In this document: one piece after another, positions 21,799 through 33,062 of the stretch
Numbering within the stretch: the first letter of the stretch is position 1
How the letters are laid out: every line of letters begins with the position of its first letter
Origin: Branchipolynoe longqiensis
Lineage: Eukaryota; Annelida; Polychaeta; Phyllodocida; Polynoidae
Direction: 5' to 3'
Length of the DNA stretch: 64,000 nucleotides
NCBI GenBank assembly: GCA_030323885.1
Contig: CM059192.1
Span: forward strand, 66,852,977-66,916,976
Program-made: the position numbers and the translations under genes
Notes under the pieces: model-generated
The model's input: only the letters and a program-made list of their open reading frames with translations
Told to the model about the DNA's origin: nothing
Databases searched by the model: none

Positions 21799-22553
21799 TA
21801 ACCCATGGCCTGGACGTAAGTGATTTTGCGCCAATACATCGGTGTACGTCGATATGCGTTACTCGAATGTTATGCGTTTGTTAACCATACGTTGGTATAT
21901 GTCAATGTATGTCAATGTTCATCGTTATACAGCATCACTCTTTAAGGGGTCACAAATGTTTTGTGCATGCACAAAACTTTCGACATTCGACAACGTGTGG
22001 CTTTTACGTTGGGCGTATGTTATGTATAAGTTAGGCATACATCGATGTATGTTAGACATATGTTAGATAAACGTTGTTCACTACATAGCACTAAGTTGAC
22101 CTATGTCAGTTGGATGGAGAGCCAGCGAAAATGTACAGTCCACATATTGACAATGAATTGACAATGTATGGATAATGTAGTCTAGTGTATGTCTAACATA
22201 TGTCTAATGTATGTCTAATGTATGTCTAATGTATGTCTAATGTACGTTTTGCATTTCTCCACAGTGTCTTGACGTATGTAATGTATAACTAGAAGGCATA
22301 CTTCTGGTGATCGAATCATGTATATAATGTTCACCAACGTTCTGTGAGCGTACCATGAGCGTACTGCAAGCGTTTTCCCTGGGAGGCATGTTTGCCATAT
22401 GTTGGCCATATGTTCTGCTACGTTGCGTATATGGTATGTATACGTCCAACTTTGCTCCCTGCGCTGAAAAGTTTGACGCATCTCAACATTTGAAAGTGAT
22501 TTTAGCTGTTGGCCACACGCTTGCGCGATGCGTCATAATGTGACAGGGCCATT
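21799..22553 (+). mobile_element. Word-filled TIR element (TATGT words), left end diverged
   Basis: The right end is GCGTCATAATGTGACAGGGC followed by CATTA, the same outer terminus as the elements below. The left end (GGACGTAAGTGATTTTGCGCC) matches sequence just inside the terminus of the 62,438 element, so its outermost part is lost. The interior is dominated by TATGT words, with a run of six TATGTCTAATG units at 22,184-22,245. A perfect 20-bp palindrome GTTTTGTGCATGCACAAAAC lies at 21,958-21,977. Confidence 0.75.
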
Positions 22554-22845
22554 AGGTATTTTGGGCCCCCCCCCTGTACGGTACTTCAATCTTTCACCCC
22601 ACTACAGCTGACAACCTGACCTTGGTACGGTAAGCACTAAGCCGCAGTACATAGCTATATATCCATTGTGCACATTTCCTGTCCAGGGGCAGTTCCTACG
22701 ATGGACCTTTCAAAACCAAACTAAACAAATTTGATGGGCTCCTATTTGCTGACGCGCCCGGCAAGCTTAGCCTATTCTCCTTTGGGATTTGGAGTATTGT
22801 AAGGGGGCGTCTTTTATGAGTTTTCTTTATTTAGTTTGTTTCTTT

Positions 22846-23485
22846 AAGCTGAGATTCCTTCTACGCGGTATGCGGCATGCAGCATGCGGCATGCGGTATG
22901 CGAATGGGAAGATTCCTTCTACACGGTATGCGGCATGCGGCAGACGGCACATGACTGGCTATATTTAAAAAATAAAAATAAACAAGTATACTCCATACTG
23001 CACTGTATATGGCCTAATATGGCATGTATATCCATGTACCTCTTGGTACTGCACATGGAGGTTCCTACCTTTATAATTACCAAATTATAGATAAGTATTC
23101 ATATTTTTGTGGCTCTGGTAGCATTTTTACCAACCCGAACCCCCACCACAACCACTACCATATGTTTCCACTCAGCAGCCTTGACAACCCCCCTCCCTGA
23201 CCCTTGTCCCGGCTGTCCGTAATTATCAGTCGCCTCCTCCAGCCTTATATCAATGGACAAATGCGACTGATGCTTTTCTATTCGCACCCCCGTGTCGCAT
23301 GCCGCATGCCGGACCGATCGCTACAGGGACCGATCGAGTTGTCGCATTCGCATTCGCATTCGCATTCGCATTCGCATACCGCGTGTAAGGGTTGCAGCCC
23401 ATTGACTTCAAGGCGTTTCGATTTTTTGCCGCATTCGCATTCGCATACGCATAACGCATACCGCGTGTAAGGAATCCTAGCTTTA
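22846..23485 (+). mobile_element. Word-filled TIR element (GCATGCGG/CATTCG words)
   Basis: The TIR of about 30 bp is GATTCCTTCTACGCGGTATG at the left (22,852) and CATACCGCGTGTAAGGAATC inverted at the right (23,457). The left part repeats GCGGCATGC words and the right repeats GCATTCGCATTCG words (five in tandem at 23,343-23,375). The terminus differs from the GTCACAC type. No coding capacity. Confidence 0.8.
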
Positions 23486-23577
23486 GGCTTGTCAGCCTTG
23501 TGGATAATACGGCCTTGACCTCTGCATGGGTGGTGTGACACCTCACTCAATAGACAAGATCTTATGTAGTGGAGAAC

Positions 23578-23930
23578 AGACGCGATGGCCGAATTAATTG
23601 ACCGTCCGGCCCCCGTTATAGTAGGTCGTGGGATTCCAGACCCCGGATTCGAACCCTGGCCGAGTCAAACCAATGACTTAAAAATTGATACGTGTAGCTT
23701 CCTAGCCTGGCGCTCGGCATTAATAGGATAGGGCAAGGACCGGTTAGTATGGGATATCGGTTAATGTGACTGAGTGGGATATCAGGTCATGATGCCGGTG
23801 GCCTGATTTCCCAGTGGGGCAGCACTATAATGTCACCATGAGTGCGCACTGTCACAATATGGTACCCGTCCTGATATGACCTTAGATGTTGCCAGGATGT
23901 AAAACTCTAACAACCAACCAATCATCCAAT
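23578..23930 (+). mobile_element. SINE A, near full length
   Basis: Head GATGGCCGAATTAATTGACC, B-box-like GGATTCGAACCCTGG, linker GAGTCAAACCAATGACTTAA, full body, and tail ACTCTAACAACCAACCAATC. Confidence 0.9.
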
Positions 23931-23934
23931 ATGT

Positions 23935-24465
23935 TTTTTTTAGTTTTTTTTTGGTAAATATGTTTATTCTACTGAATAAGTCTTTTGTCAGTGCCGAAGC
24001 ACTGGTCTTCCAGCCATTTTTCAATTCAGGGTTATTTACACAAAAGGTATATAGAATAAGGTGTACAATACCTGTTGAATAGACAATTTGCACCATGTAA
24101 CACAATGAAATTCTGAAACCCAAAAGTTCCATAACAATATGGTACAGTAGTGTCATATAACCAGATCAATATTAGTCAGATCAATGTGAGTATTTACATA
24201 GTATTTAGAATGTAAGCAGAAGTTATCTTCTGTATTCAGTTGGTAAATTTGTACTAAGTTTGAATGTTCAGTTGCAGTTAGGCAAGCGGTATATAAATGT
24301 TGGTTTGTTTGGAAAATTCCAGTGTAACTCTAATGTAGCTAGTTATGTGAGTTTATGAATTATGTTGTTGGGGTGGGGTTGTTAATAATACACTGGACCA
24401 TCTGTGACCAGTGAAGCAGTGGGACCAATCCCAGTGTATTTAGGTCTTAAATTTTAGGTGAAGTT
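23935..24465 (-). mobile_element. Repeat E, long copy (about 530 bp)
   Basis: Almost identical, inverted, to 48,985-49,505. On the minus strand it ends with GGCTGGAAGACCAGTGCTTC, a GTGC-TTCG-GCAC hairpin, an AATAAA-like run and an A-rich tail, so it looks like a retroposon. There is no convincing ORF, although a 60-codon frame is shared by both copies. Confidence 0.8.
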
Positions 24466-24504
24466 ATGACCCAGTCTGCTGGGTCACAGCTTCAGTCCTT
24501 CCGA

Positions 24505-25216
24505 AAGCCCCAGTCACACCTACCCGGATAAGCCCCGGATTTTGAGCCGGACCACCCCCGGACCAATCGCCCGGACTGTCCCGTACCGCCCCGGACTGCC
24601 CCGGATAAAATCACTGTTTTCGTCATTTTTTGCCTCGCAGTCACACCTTCCCGGATGAGCCCCCGGACCAGAGGCCGGATCACCCCGGACCACCCCGGAC
24701 CACCCCCGGACTCCCTGGTGTAGCCACGGACTAGTCCCAGACAAGTGATCCGGGGTAAACCGGGCAGTCTGTGGCGATCCGTGGCTGATCCGTAGTGATC
24801 CGTGGTGATCCGGGCTGATCCGGGGCATCCGGGTCTTATCCGGGCAGTCCGGGAGTGGTCCGTGGCTACGCCGGGGGTAGTCCGGGAAAGTCTGGGGGGG
24901 TGGTCCGGGTTAAACCGTGGCTGAAACGTGGCTCATCCGGGGCGAAACAGCCCCGGACCACCCCGGACCACCCCTGGACAGCCCGGACCAGCCCCGGTTC
25001 ACCCCCGGTCCACCCTCGGACTACCCGGACCACCCCCGGATCATGCCGGATCGAGCCCGGAATGCAAAATGCCCCGGACCGCCCCGGATGTTTTAGGCAT
25101 TTTAAAACATCTGGGGCGGACCCCAGACCAGCCACAGATCACGCCGGATCACGCCGGATCACGGCAGGTCGCCACGGACGAGCCATGGACGAGCCACGGA
25201 CGAGCTTGAGGAACCA
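24505..25216 (+). mobile_element. Word-filled element (CCGGA words), right end lost
   Basis: It starts CCCCAGTCACACCTACCCGG, a version of the CCCCAGTCACAC terminus. A second CAGTCACACCTTCCCGG occurs at 24,638. The interior is dozens of CCGGACCACCCC / GATCCGGG words in both orientations. A hairpin GATGTTTTAGGCATTTTAAAACATC lies at 25,089-25,113. No matching right TIR is seen before 25,340. Confidence 0.7.
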
Positions 25217-25338
25217 GCGGAACTCAGAATAGCCGTACTGATTCAACATTTTGAACCAACGCAATTAAAAACATTATCATTAATTGATGATTCATAGGGC
25301 TGATAAATAGGTCATTGATAAAAATAACAACAAGAAAC

Positions 25339-25645
25339 TAAAGGACCTGTCACACTGTGCCGTATTGCATCAGCGTATGCCGATGTATGTCATTTTACAC
25401 CAATCTGTTGGTGTACGCTGGTGCATGCTGGTGTATGCTGGTGTATGCTGGTGTAAGCTGGTGTATGCTGGGACAAGTTATGGGTATGCTTGGCATAAGT
25501 AGTATTCGTTAACAGCCCATGCTGAGACAAGTTATGGGTGCGTTTGGCATAAGTAGTATTTTTTAGCATGTTCAAAATTCCCGCCGTATGAGAGCGTGTG
25601 TCACATACCTCGGCATACGCTTATGCAGTGTGATAGGGTCTTATG
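25339..25645 (+). mobile_element. Word-filled TIR element (GCGTATGC words)
   Basis: The left terminus is AAGGACCTGTCACACTGTGC and the right is GCAGTGTGATAGGGTC followed by TTA. The inner TIR matches over CAGCGTATGCCGATGTATGT. The interior repeats GGTGTATGCT words and two units of a ~62-bp repeat (GACAAGTTATGGGTATGC...) that is expanded in the 62,438 element. The central motif AGCATGTTCAAAATTC lies at 25,565-25,580. Confidence 0.85.
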
Positions 25646-25687
25646 GCTAACGTGTCTCCCAGCGAAAAACGCTCGCAGAACGCCGGT

Positions 25688-26336
25688 TTAAGGCCCTGTC
25701 ACACTACGACGTATGGCGTTAGCGTGTGCCCAACGTACGACAATTTGCCAGTACGGCGACATTCGTCAAACTTTGCAGGGGTGGGGGATAAAAATGGGCA
25801 TACACACAACGTACACACAACGTACACACAACGTACGTAATGTATGAAGAACGTATCTCTGACCTATCGCATACACTCACGGTACGCTGACCAAGGTTAC
25901 GTACGTTACTTCATCGCTAGAAGTATGGCATGTACGTTAAGTACGCTGGAGATACGGCAGGCATACGTTCAAAGTACGTTAGGAGTACGTTATGCATCCG
26001 TTGGCTGTATGTGGCCTGCACTGCTGAATGCACAGCTAACGTGTTCCAACCTATCCCGACCTACCCTGTACGTGTGCATAACGTACGCTGACGTACGCCA
26101 AGCATATGAGAAACGTATGAGCCATACGCCGGCATAGGTTGAAAATTTTGAACATGCACACAAATTATTTTGCGGCTCGACCTATGCCGACCTATGCCGA
26201 CCTATGATGCCGTATGCCGAGCATATTCGATGTATGCCCAACCTATGCATAACCTATGACGTCGTATGCCGACGTGTTGGAAAATCGCATACGTCGGCAT
26301 ACACTAACGACATACGTCGTAGTGTGACAGCCCATT
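25688..26336 (+). mobile_element. Word-filled TIR element (ACGTACG / CCTATGCCG words)
   Basis: TIR AAGGCCCTGTCACACTACGA at the left, inverted TCGTAGTGTGACAGCCCATT at the right, extending about 40 bp. The interior is almost wholly ACGTACGTTA, CGTATG and ACCTATGCCG variants. The central motif TTTTGAACATGCACACAAAT is at 26,146-26,165. No ORF with a domain. Confidence 0.88.
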
Positions 26337-26645
26337 GAACATTATATACGTAATTCGATCGCCAGAAGTACGCCTTTGAAGGCCCGTTTACACTTTTGAT
26401 GGCGCAACACGGCGCGAGACGGCGTTAGACTGCACAACACGGCGCAAGCCAACGTTCCCATTTAGACTTTATGTCGACGCCTGACGCCATTAGATGGCGC
26501 AACACGGCGCAAGCGTTGACCAGAGTTCAACTATGTTGAACTTTCAAGGTCAGCGCTTCCATATGTCGGCAGTTCAGACTGACACTCAGAATATCCCAAC
26601 TTTCACTATTATCTCTGCTTTTGAATCCTTTCAAAGAAAATTGCT

Positions 26646-27457
26646 CTTATGGTGCTGTCACATTACGACGTTTCTTACCAGCGTGCCACCAACGCACAAA
26701 ATATTTTCAACGTGCTGAGACACGTCCAACTTTTCGGCGTTTTGGGAGAAAATTCGACGGAGCGCAGCGTGTTAGTAGTGTGTTAGTAGCGCGTGGCCAA
26801 CGGGTTTCGACGCGCGGCGGAACCCCCCCCAAAAGAATGTCTGTGTGACCTACTTCCCTCCCGCGTCTGTCGGAGCGTCTCAACGCTCTGCCAGCGGGTT
26901 ATCAGCGTCTTATCGGCGTCTTATCGGCGCGCTGTCGGCATGGCGGTAGCGCGTCACTAACGGGTTCCGAGATAAGGCGCTAGCGGGTTACCAGCGTGTT
27001 ATCAGCGTGTCGACAGTGCGTTAATCAGCAACACGTGCGTTAATCGAGAAACGCTGGAGAAACGCCAATAGCGTGCCCACTACCCGTTACGCAGACATCG
27101 ATGGAACGTTACCGACGCGTTGACGGAGCGCTCGCAGTTTGGCAACAAAATCCCAACGTTAATCAATGTGCTCCCAGCGTGCCGCCAACGTACTGATAAC
27201 GTGTGTCTACGTGCTGCTAACGCGTCCGTAACGCGAATTCAACACATTGACGCGCGTCGAAAGTTTTGTGCAAGCACAAAACGATCGACGCGGGCCGACG
27301 CGCTGGCGTGCCGCACAGAACGTCGCTGTCAGTAACGTGTTCGTAACGCGCCGGTTACGCATCCCGATGCGTGCCGACGTTTCGTCCAAAAAGGCGACAC
27401 GTCGGCACGCGTCGAGGCGCGTTGGTGAGAAACGTCGTAATGTGACAGCACCATTAG
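26646..27457 (+). mobile_element. Word-filled TIR element (AACGCG / GCGTGC words), nested
   Basis: TIR TGGTGCTGTCACATTACGAC, then GTTTCT, matched inverted at the right (AACGTCGTAATGTGACAGCA, CCA), flanked by TTA on both sides. The interior is built of CAGCGTG, AACGCGTT, GGGTTATCAGCG and similar words. The palindromic core GTTTTGTGCAAGCACAAAAC is at 27,263-27,282. Confidence 0.88.
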
Positions 27458-27651
27458 GTTAAATTAAATACTTCAGATCTTCCTCTCCAAGATAATCGAC
27501 TCAATGAAAGCTTTTAAATTCATTTTGCAAAAAATAAATGCTCTGCATTGAAATAGCATTGCTGCAGGACTAATTTTTTACTGCTTTGTTTTACCCATTC
27601 ACAAGTAGTTGCCAGGGCTGTAAAACGTCACGCCGACATCGAGAATAGGTA

Positions 27652-27727
27652 AACGTTTTTTTTGGTAAATATTTTATTCATCTGAATACATATTTTGTCA
27701 GTGCCGAGGCACTGGTGTTCCAGCATT
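27652..27727 (-). repeat. Repeat E 3' fragment
   Basis: The reverse strand reads GGAACACCAGTGCCTCGGCA, CTGACAAAATATGTATTCAG, ATGAATAAAATATTTACC and an A-run, as in other E ends. Confidence 0.65.
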
Positions 27728-28024
27728 GGCGACTGTGTGCATCAAAGCATTCAGACTTTCACGGCCACGTTCCACTTGTAGCACTCACCACCATTTTGCG
27801 CCGTTACACGGCGCCAACCGGCACCAAACGGCGTAAAGTTGATGTCAAAACTATAAACGGGCCTTTACGTCGTTAGCTTGCGCCGTGTTGCACAGTGTTG
27901 TGCCGTTTAACGCCGTCACAACTATAAACGGGCCTTTATACGTTACATACGTCAAGACACGGTGGAGAAACGCAACCTTTCCGCTGGCTCTCCGTTGGCG
28001 TGCGTTGAGGCTGTACGTCGTGGT

Positions 28025-28175
28025 GTGACTCATAAAAGACGCCCCCCCCCCCTACACATACTCTAAATCACAAAGTAGAATTAGAATAGACAAAGCTTGC
28101 CTGGCAGGTCAGGGAACCAGTGAGACGATCTTCATCCGGGCTTTGACTAGTTTGAGCTCCTTCGCAAACCGCAGC
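28025..28175 (-). repeat. Sequence weakly inverted relative to 22,715-22,820
   Basis: CTCATAAAAGACGCCCCC here and AGGGGGCGTCTTTTATGAG at 22,801-22,820 match, followed by weaker matches (AAAGCTTGCC...). It is either a diverged dispersed repeat or the ends of one large composite unit. Confidence 0.45.
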
Positions 28176-28259
28176 GAAAAAATTAAAATTACATCTAAAT
28201 CTTGCTATTTGTTTATTACTATAATAGTCACGCATGCCTTACGGGTATGAGTGTGTTTA

Positions 28260-28360
28260 CTAGCAACAACATAAAACAGCCATAAGGTGGAGGTGGGGTG
28301 GGCGGGGTGGCATGGGGTTGGTAAAGTGAGTGGGGTGGGTGCGGGTGGCATGGGGTTGGT
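28260..28360. repeat. G-rich tandem (GGGGTGGG.GGCATGGGGTTGGTA)
   Basis: A short imperfect duplication of about 40 bases with many GGGG/GGTGG runs, directly left of the 28,359 element. Confidence 0.7.
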
Positions 28361-29024
28361 AATGGCCCTGTCACACTACGACGTAACGACGTCAACGTAG
28401 GGAGAACGTGAAGAACGTTGAACTTCTTGGCGTAGTAAGAAAATTTGCACAAGTTGAACGTGGATGCAGCGTAGTGGACGAGAGCGTAACATCGGCAAAG
28501 CGTAGTGATACCATCATTCAACGAGAGAGGTCAACGTCATTACGCTCACGGAACGTTATGAATGTTATTCCATCGCCAGAAGAACGTTACGTGACGTTGC
28601 ATACGTCATGAGATGGTGGCGAAACGTTGAACATACGTTGAATGTACGTTCTCCTGAGGTTCTCCTGACGTTCCCTTTACGCCCCGTGGGCATTTCCACC
28701 CGGTTTAATGTGGGTCAACATAGTGGAACGTAGTTGAACGTAGTCAGCAGCGTTTGACTAACGTCCGTTTAACATCATTGACGTTCGCTGAACGTGAACA
28801 GAACGTATGGCGAACGTAAACCCTTACATTCGAGGTACGTCAAAAGTTTTGAACATGTCCAAAAACTCGATGTAACACGACGTAATGTGACGTAGCTCGA
28901 CGTCATTCTAACATCATTCTGACGTCATCATAACGTACCCCAACGTACATCAATGTAATGATGAAAAATGACCACGTTAGGCTCATGTTCGCTCGTTACG
29001 TCGTAGTGTGACAGGGGTATAACG
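28359..29024 (+). mobile_element. Word-filled TIR element (AACGT words), copy 1
   Basis: Left TGGCCCTGTCACACTACGAC, right GTCGTAGTGTGACAGGGGTA, flanked by TAA on both sides. The interior is full of AACGT/ACGTT words. Central motif AAGTTTTGAACATGTCCAAA at 28,844-28,863. Same subfamily as 59,991-60,565, which lacks the central motif. Confidence 0.88.
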
Positions 29025-29029
29025 TGAAA

Positions 29030-30475
29030 TGGGGGTTGTGAGATAGGTTAGGGACACGTAGTTAGAATCTGAGATAGGTAAGGGACACATACTTAGAATC
29101 TGAGATAGGTAAGGGACAGGTATTCAGAATCTGAGATAGGTAAGGGACAGGTATTCAGAATCTGAGATATATATTTAGAATCTAAGACAGGCCAGGGACA
29201 GATATTCAGAATCGAAGACAGGACAGGGACAGGTAGTTACAACCTAGAGATAGGTAAGGGACAGATATTCAGAATCTTACCTAGGCAAGGGAAGGTAGTT
29301 TGAATCTTAGCTAGGTAAGGGACAGGTAGTTAGAATCTTAGCTAGGTAAGATATAGGTAGTTAGGATCTTAGCTAGGTAAGGTATAGGTAGTTAGAATCT
29401 TAGCTAGGTAAATTATAGGTAGTTAGAATCTTAGCTAGGTAAGGGACAGGTAGTTAGAATCTTAGCTAGGTAAGGGACAGGTAGTTAGAATCTTAGCTAG
29501 GTAAGGGACAGGTAGTTAGAATCTTAGCTAGGTAAGGGACAGGTAGTTAGAATCTTAGCTAGGTAAGGTATAGGTAGTTAGAATCTTAGCTAGGTAAGGG
29601 ACAGGTAGTTAGAATCTTAGCTAGGTAAGGTATAGGTAGTTAGAATCTTAGCTAGGTAAGGTATAGGTAGTTAGAATCTTAGCTAGGTAAGGGGCAGGTA
29701 CTCAGAATCTGAGATAGGTAAGGGACAGGTAGTTAGAATCTTAGCTAGGTAAGGGACAGCTAGTTAGAATCTTAGCTAGGTAAGGGACAGGTAGTTAGAA
29801 TCTTAGCTAGGTAAGGGACAGGGAGTTAGAATCTTAGCTCGGTAAGGGACAGGTAGTTAGATTCTTAGCTGGGTAAGGAATAGGTAGTTAGATTCTTAGC
29901 TAGGTAAGGGACAGGTAGTTAGAATCTTACCTAGGTAAGGAACAGGTAGTTAGAATCTTAGCTAGGTAAGGTATAGGTAGTTGGAATCTTAGCTAGGTAA
30001 GGTATATGTAGTTAGAATCTTAGCTAGGTAAGGGACAGGTAGTTAGAATCTTAGCTAGGTAAGGTATATGTAGTTAGAATCTTAGCTAGGTAAGGTATAT
30101 GTAGTTAGGATCTTAGCTAGGTAAAGGACAGGTAGTTAGAATCTTAGCTAGGTAAGGCATAGGTAGATAGAATCTTAGCTAGGTAAGGGACAGGTAGTTG
30201 GATTCCTAGCTAGGTAAGGGACAGGTAGTTAGATTCTTAGCTAGGTAAGGGACAGGTAGTTAGAATCTTAGCTAGGTAAGGGACAGGTAGTTAGAATCTT
30301 AGCTAGGTAAGGGACAGGTAGTTAGATTCCTAGCTAGGTAAGGGACAGGTAGTTAGAATCTTAGCTACGTAAGGGACAGGTAATTAGAATCTTAGCTAGG
30401 TAAGGCATAGGTAGTTAGAATCTTAGCTAGGTAAGGCACAGGTAGTTAGAATCTTGGCTAGGGGAGGGACATGCA
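29030..30475 (+). repeat. 31-bp minisatellite, domain 1
   Basis: Unit TAAGGGACAGGTAGTTAGAA plus TCTTAGCTAGG, about 46 copies, with (G)TATAGG and (G)CATAGG variants scattered. The first and last few units are of a transitional CTGAGATAGG type. Confidence 0.96.
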
Positions 30476-31415
30476 CTCAGAATCTGAGATTGGTGAGGGA
30501 CAGATACTACTCAGAAATTGATATAGGTAATGAACATGTCATTAGAATCTGAGATAGGTGAGCGACAGGTACTTAGAATCCGAGCTTGATAATGAACAGG
30601 TACTCAAAATCTGGGATCGGTATTAGACAGGTGCTCTGAATCTGAGATTGGTGAGACAGATACTCTTAATTTGAGATAGGAAAAAAGACATATACCCTCA
30701 ATCTGAGATGGGTACGGGACAGGTATTTAGAATGTGAGATAGATGAGGGGCATGTACTCAAAATCTTAACTTGGTGAGGGACAGGTACTCTGAATCTGAG
30801 GTGGGTGAGGGACAGGTACTCTGAATCTGAGGTGGGTGAGGGACAGGTTCTCTGAATCTGAGCTGGGTGAGGGACAGGTACTCTGAATCTGAGCTGGGTG
30901 AAGGACAGGTACTCTGAATCTGAGCTGGGTGAGGGACAAGTTCTCTGAATCTGAGCTGGGTGAGGGACAGGTACTCTGAATCTGAGCTGGGTAAGGGACA
31001 GGTACTCTGAATCTGAGCTGGGTGATAGACAGGTACTCTGATGAATCTGAGCTGGGTGAGGGACAGGAACTCTGAATCTGAGCTGGGTGATAGACAGGTA
31101 CTCTGAATATGAGCTGGGTGAAGGACAGGTACTCAGAATTTGATCTGGGTGAAGGACTGGTACTCTGAATCTGAATTGGGTGATGGACAGGTACTCTGAA
31201 TCTGACCTGGGTGAAGGACAGGTACTCTGAATCTGACCTGGTTGAGGGACAGGTACTCAGAATCTGAGCTGGGTGATAGACAGGTACTCTGAATCTGAGC
31301 TGGGTGAGGGACAGGTACTCTGAATCTGACCTGCGTGAAGGACAGGTACTCAGAATCTGAGGTGGGTGAGGGACAAGTTCTCTGAATCTGACCTGGTTGA
31401 GGGACAGGTTCGCCT
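30476..31415 (+). repeat. 31-bp minisatellite, domain 2
   Basis: Same period and register as domain 1 but a different consensus: GAGGGACAGGTACTCTGAAT plus CTGAGCTGGGT, about 30 copies. One unit at about 31,040 has a 3-bp insertion. Confidence 0.95.
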
Positions 31416-31692
31416 GCTCAGATGTACGTAGGTGACTGGTACTTAAGCCTCTGCCTCCCCACGCCTACTGTGTGGGCAGTTGTACTTATGTCGACGACAA
31501 ACAGGAGATTTGACGCTTTGCTGCACGCAAAGTTCAAGTCTGCATTGTTTACCGTCTCTACTCCTCTTGACACCAACCAACGTGTGTCACCGCCGCCATG
31601 TTGTCACTCACAAATCGTGACAACAAAGCCACCACCCCAGGACTAGGCACAGAAAGGTGCAGCAGCTACACCATTTACACCATATATACAGT

Positions 31693-32027
31693 ATTATTGG
31701 TTGTTTGTTGGGGTTTTACGTCCTGGCAACATCTAAGGTCATATTAGGATGGGTACCGACTTGTGACATTGCATACTCATGGCGACTTTACAGTGTTGCC
31801 CCACTGGGAGACCAGACCACCAGCACCATGACCCGATATCCCACTCAGATACATTATCCTGACACTGAGCCAACCAGTCCTTGCCTAATCCTAATAATGC
31901 CGAATGCCTGGCTAGGAAGTGACAAGTATACATTTTTAGGTCATTGGTTTGACTCGACCGGGAATCGAACCCGTGGGTTCGAATCCCACGATCTACTAAA
32001 ACGGGTGACAGACGCTCAACTCTGTTC
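31693..32027 (-). mobile_element. SINE A, near full length
   Basis: Starts TTGGTTGTTTGTTGGGGTTT, full body, head end with GGGTTCGAATCCCACGATC at 31,975-31,995. Confidence 0.88.
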
Positions 32028-32173
32028 AATATTGTAGTCCTTAGATAAAAGAGTCCCTCCTACCCAGAGTAGAGATGAATAATACCTATGTCTAAATCTG
32101 GACAAAACCTGCTTCAAATAGCAATTAACTGTGGAGGTGACGGTTCCAGTGTATAATGTTTATCTATATTGGC

Positions 32174-32520
32174 TTAAAGTCGCATAGTCCGAGGGTTTTG
32201 AGTTTCTGTCATATTCTGAGGTTGAGCGTTATAATCAACCATACTCGAGTTTGAAGTAACTTTTATTTTAAATGACTAACTTACGAGATATTTGAAGTGC
32301 AACTTTGCTAAATTAATTTTGGCAAGCACGCCAAAACTCTGACACCATAGGCTTCAGCAGTAACAGGTTCTATTAAATTGCCTCAGTATTCCCTTCTATG
32401 TGGCGACAAAATTAATGTTTAATAAGTGCACCAGTATCTAAGTTAGATATGTAGAATCAAATCTAGTTCATTGTTTTGGCTTTGAAAATTTCATGTTTTC
32501 TTCAGACTATGCAGCTTTAA
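32174..32520 (+). mobile_element. MITE B, full length
   Basis: TIR TTAAAGTCGCATAGTCCGAG at the left and CAGACTATGCAGCTTTAA at the right. The interior blocks are as in the 16,216 copy. Confidence 0.86.
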
Positions 32521-32591
32521 AGTTGAGAAATTGGTAGAGAATGCAGCCCCACCCCACCCCACCTCCAAAAAACACCTCGACAAACCCAAGG

Positions 32592-33062
32592 GCGTAATCG
32601 ATTAACACGACCAGGGCAACTCGGGTCACCCGAGTTGTCAGAATTTCAAATCGAACACCGCGAGTAGAGTCGACAAATACACGTGCCGTGTGCAAAATGA
32701 TCCGACCGCAGTAACCCACCACTTGGCTGGGGTTGGCTACTAGCGATGATGTCACATTTGCGCTGGTACCATCCTGCAGGATAACAGCTACCAGTACCAA
32801 TCATACATGTTTAAAAAAAACTAAAACCTAGATTAATTAAATGGAAATATAACTAAACTGTGCCATCATAAAATACTTTAAATCCTATTTTGCTGTAGTT
32901 TTATAGGTTATTAAAAAAAAAAAAAAGGTTTTGGATTAAGCCACCATTTTTTTCACCTGAGAATGGAGAAGCGTATTTGATTATTCGACCCAAGTCTGGA
33001 GGATGTGCGCATGCGCCAAAAAGTGGCTCGGGTGACCCGAGTTGATTAATCGATTACGCCCA
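32592..33062 (+). mobile_element. Foldback element with GGGCGTAATCGATTAA ends
   Basis: Left GGGCGTAATCGATTAA, right TTAATCGATTACGCCC. Next to each end is a near-perfect palindrome CTCGGGT(C/G)ACCCGAG. The interior is non-coding with a poly(A) run at 32,912. A different family from the MITEs and word-filled elements. Confidence 0.78.

Larger units (their letters stand above)
26379..27866 (+). mobile_element. Word-filled TIR element (GGCGCAACACGG words) with a nested element
   Basis: Left AAGGCCCGTTTACACTTTTG, right CAAAACTATAAACGGGCCTT, so the terminus is GTTTACAC/GTTTATAG and not GTCACAC. Interior words are GGCGCAACACGGCGC and GGCACCAAACGGCG. A repeat of the right end follows at 27,895-27,938. 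The element at 26,646-27,457 is inserted in its middle, and a Repeat E fragment (27,652-27,727) also lies inside. Confidence 0.78.

Noticed and set aside
23833..24156. ORF shared by both long copies of Repeat E (MTLLYHIVME...)
   Set aside because: The shared frame follows from the near identity of the copies. It has no domain and is open by chance in AT-rich sequence.
24520..25232. Frames of 90-125 codons with Pro/Asp/His or Gly/Arg repeats
   Set aside because: They are translations of CCGGACCACCCC words. Frames are open on both strands because the word lacks stops.
29030..31415. CRISPR-like array
   Set aside because: The units are directly adjacent with a 31-bp period and have no unique spacers. 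It is a minisatellite in a eukaryotic genome.
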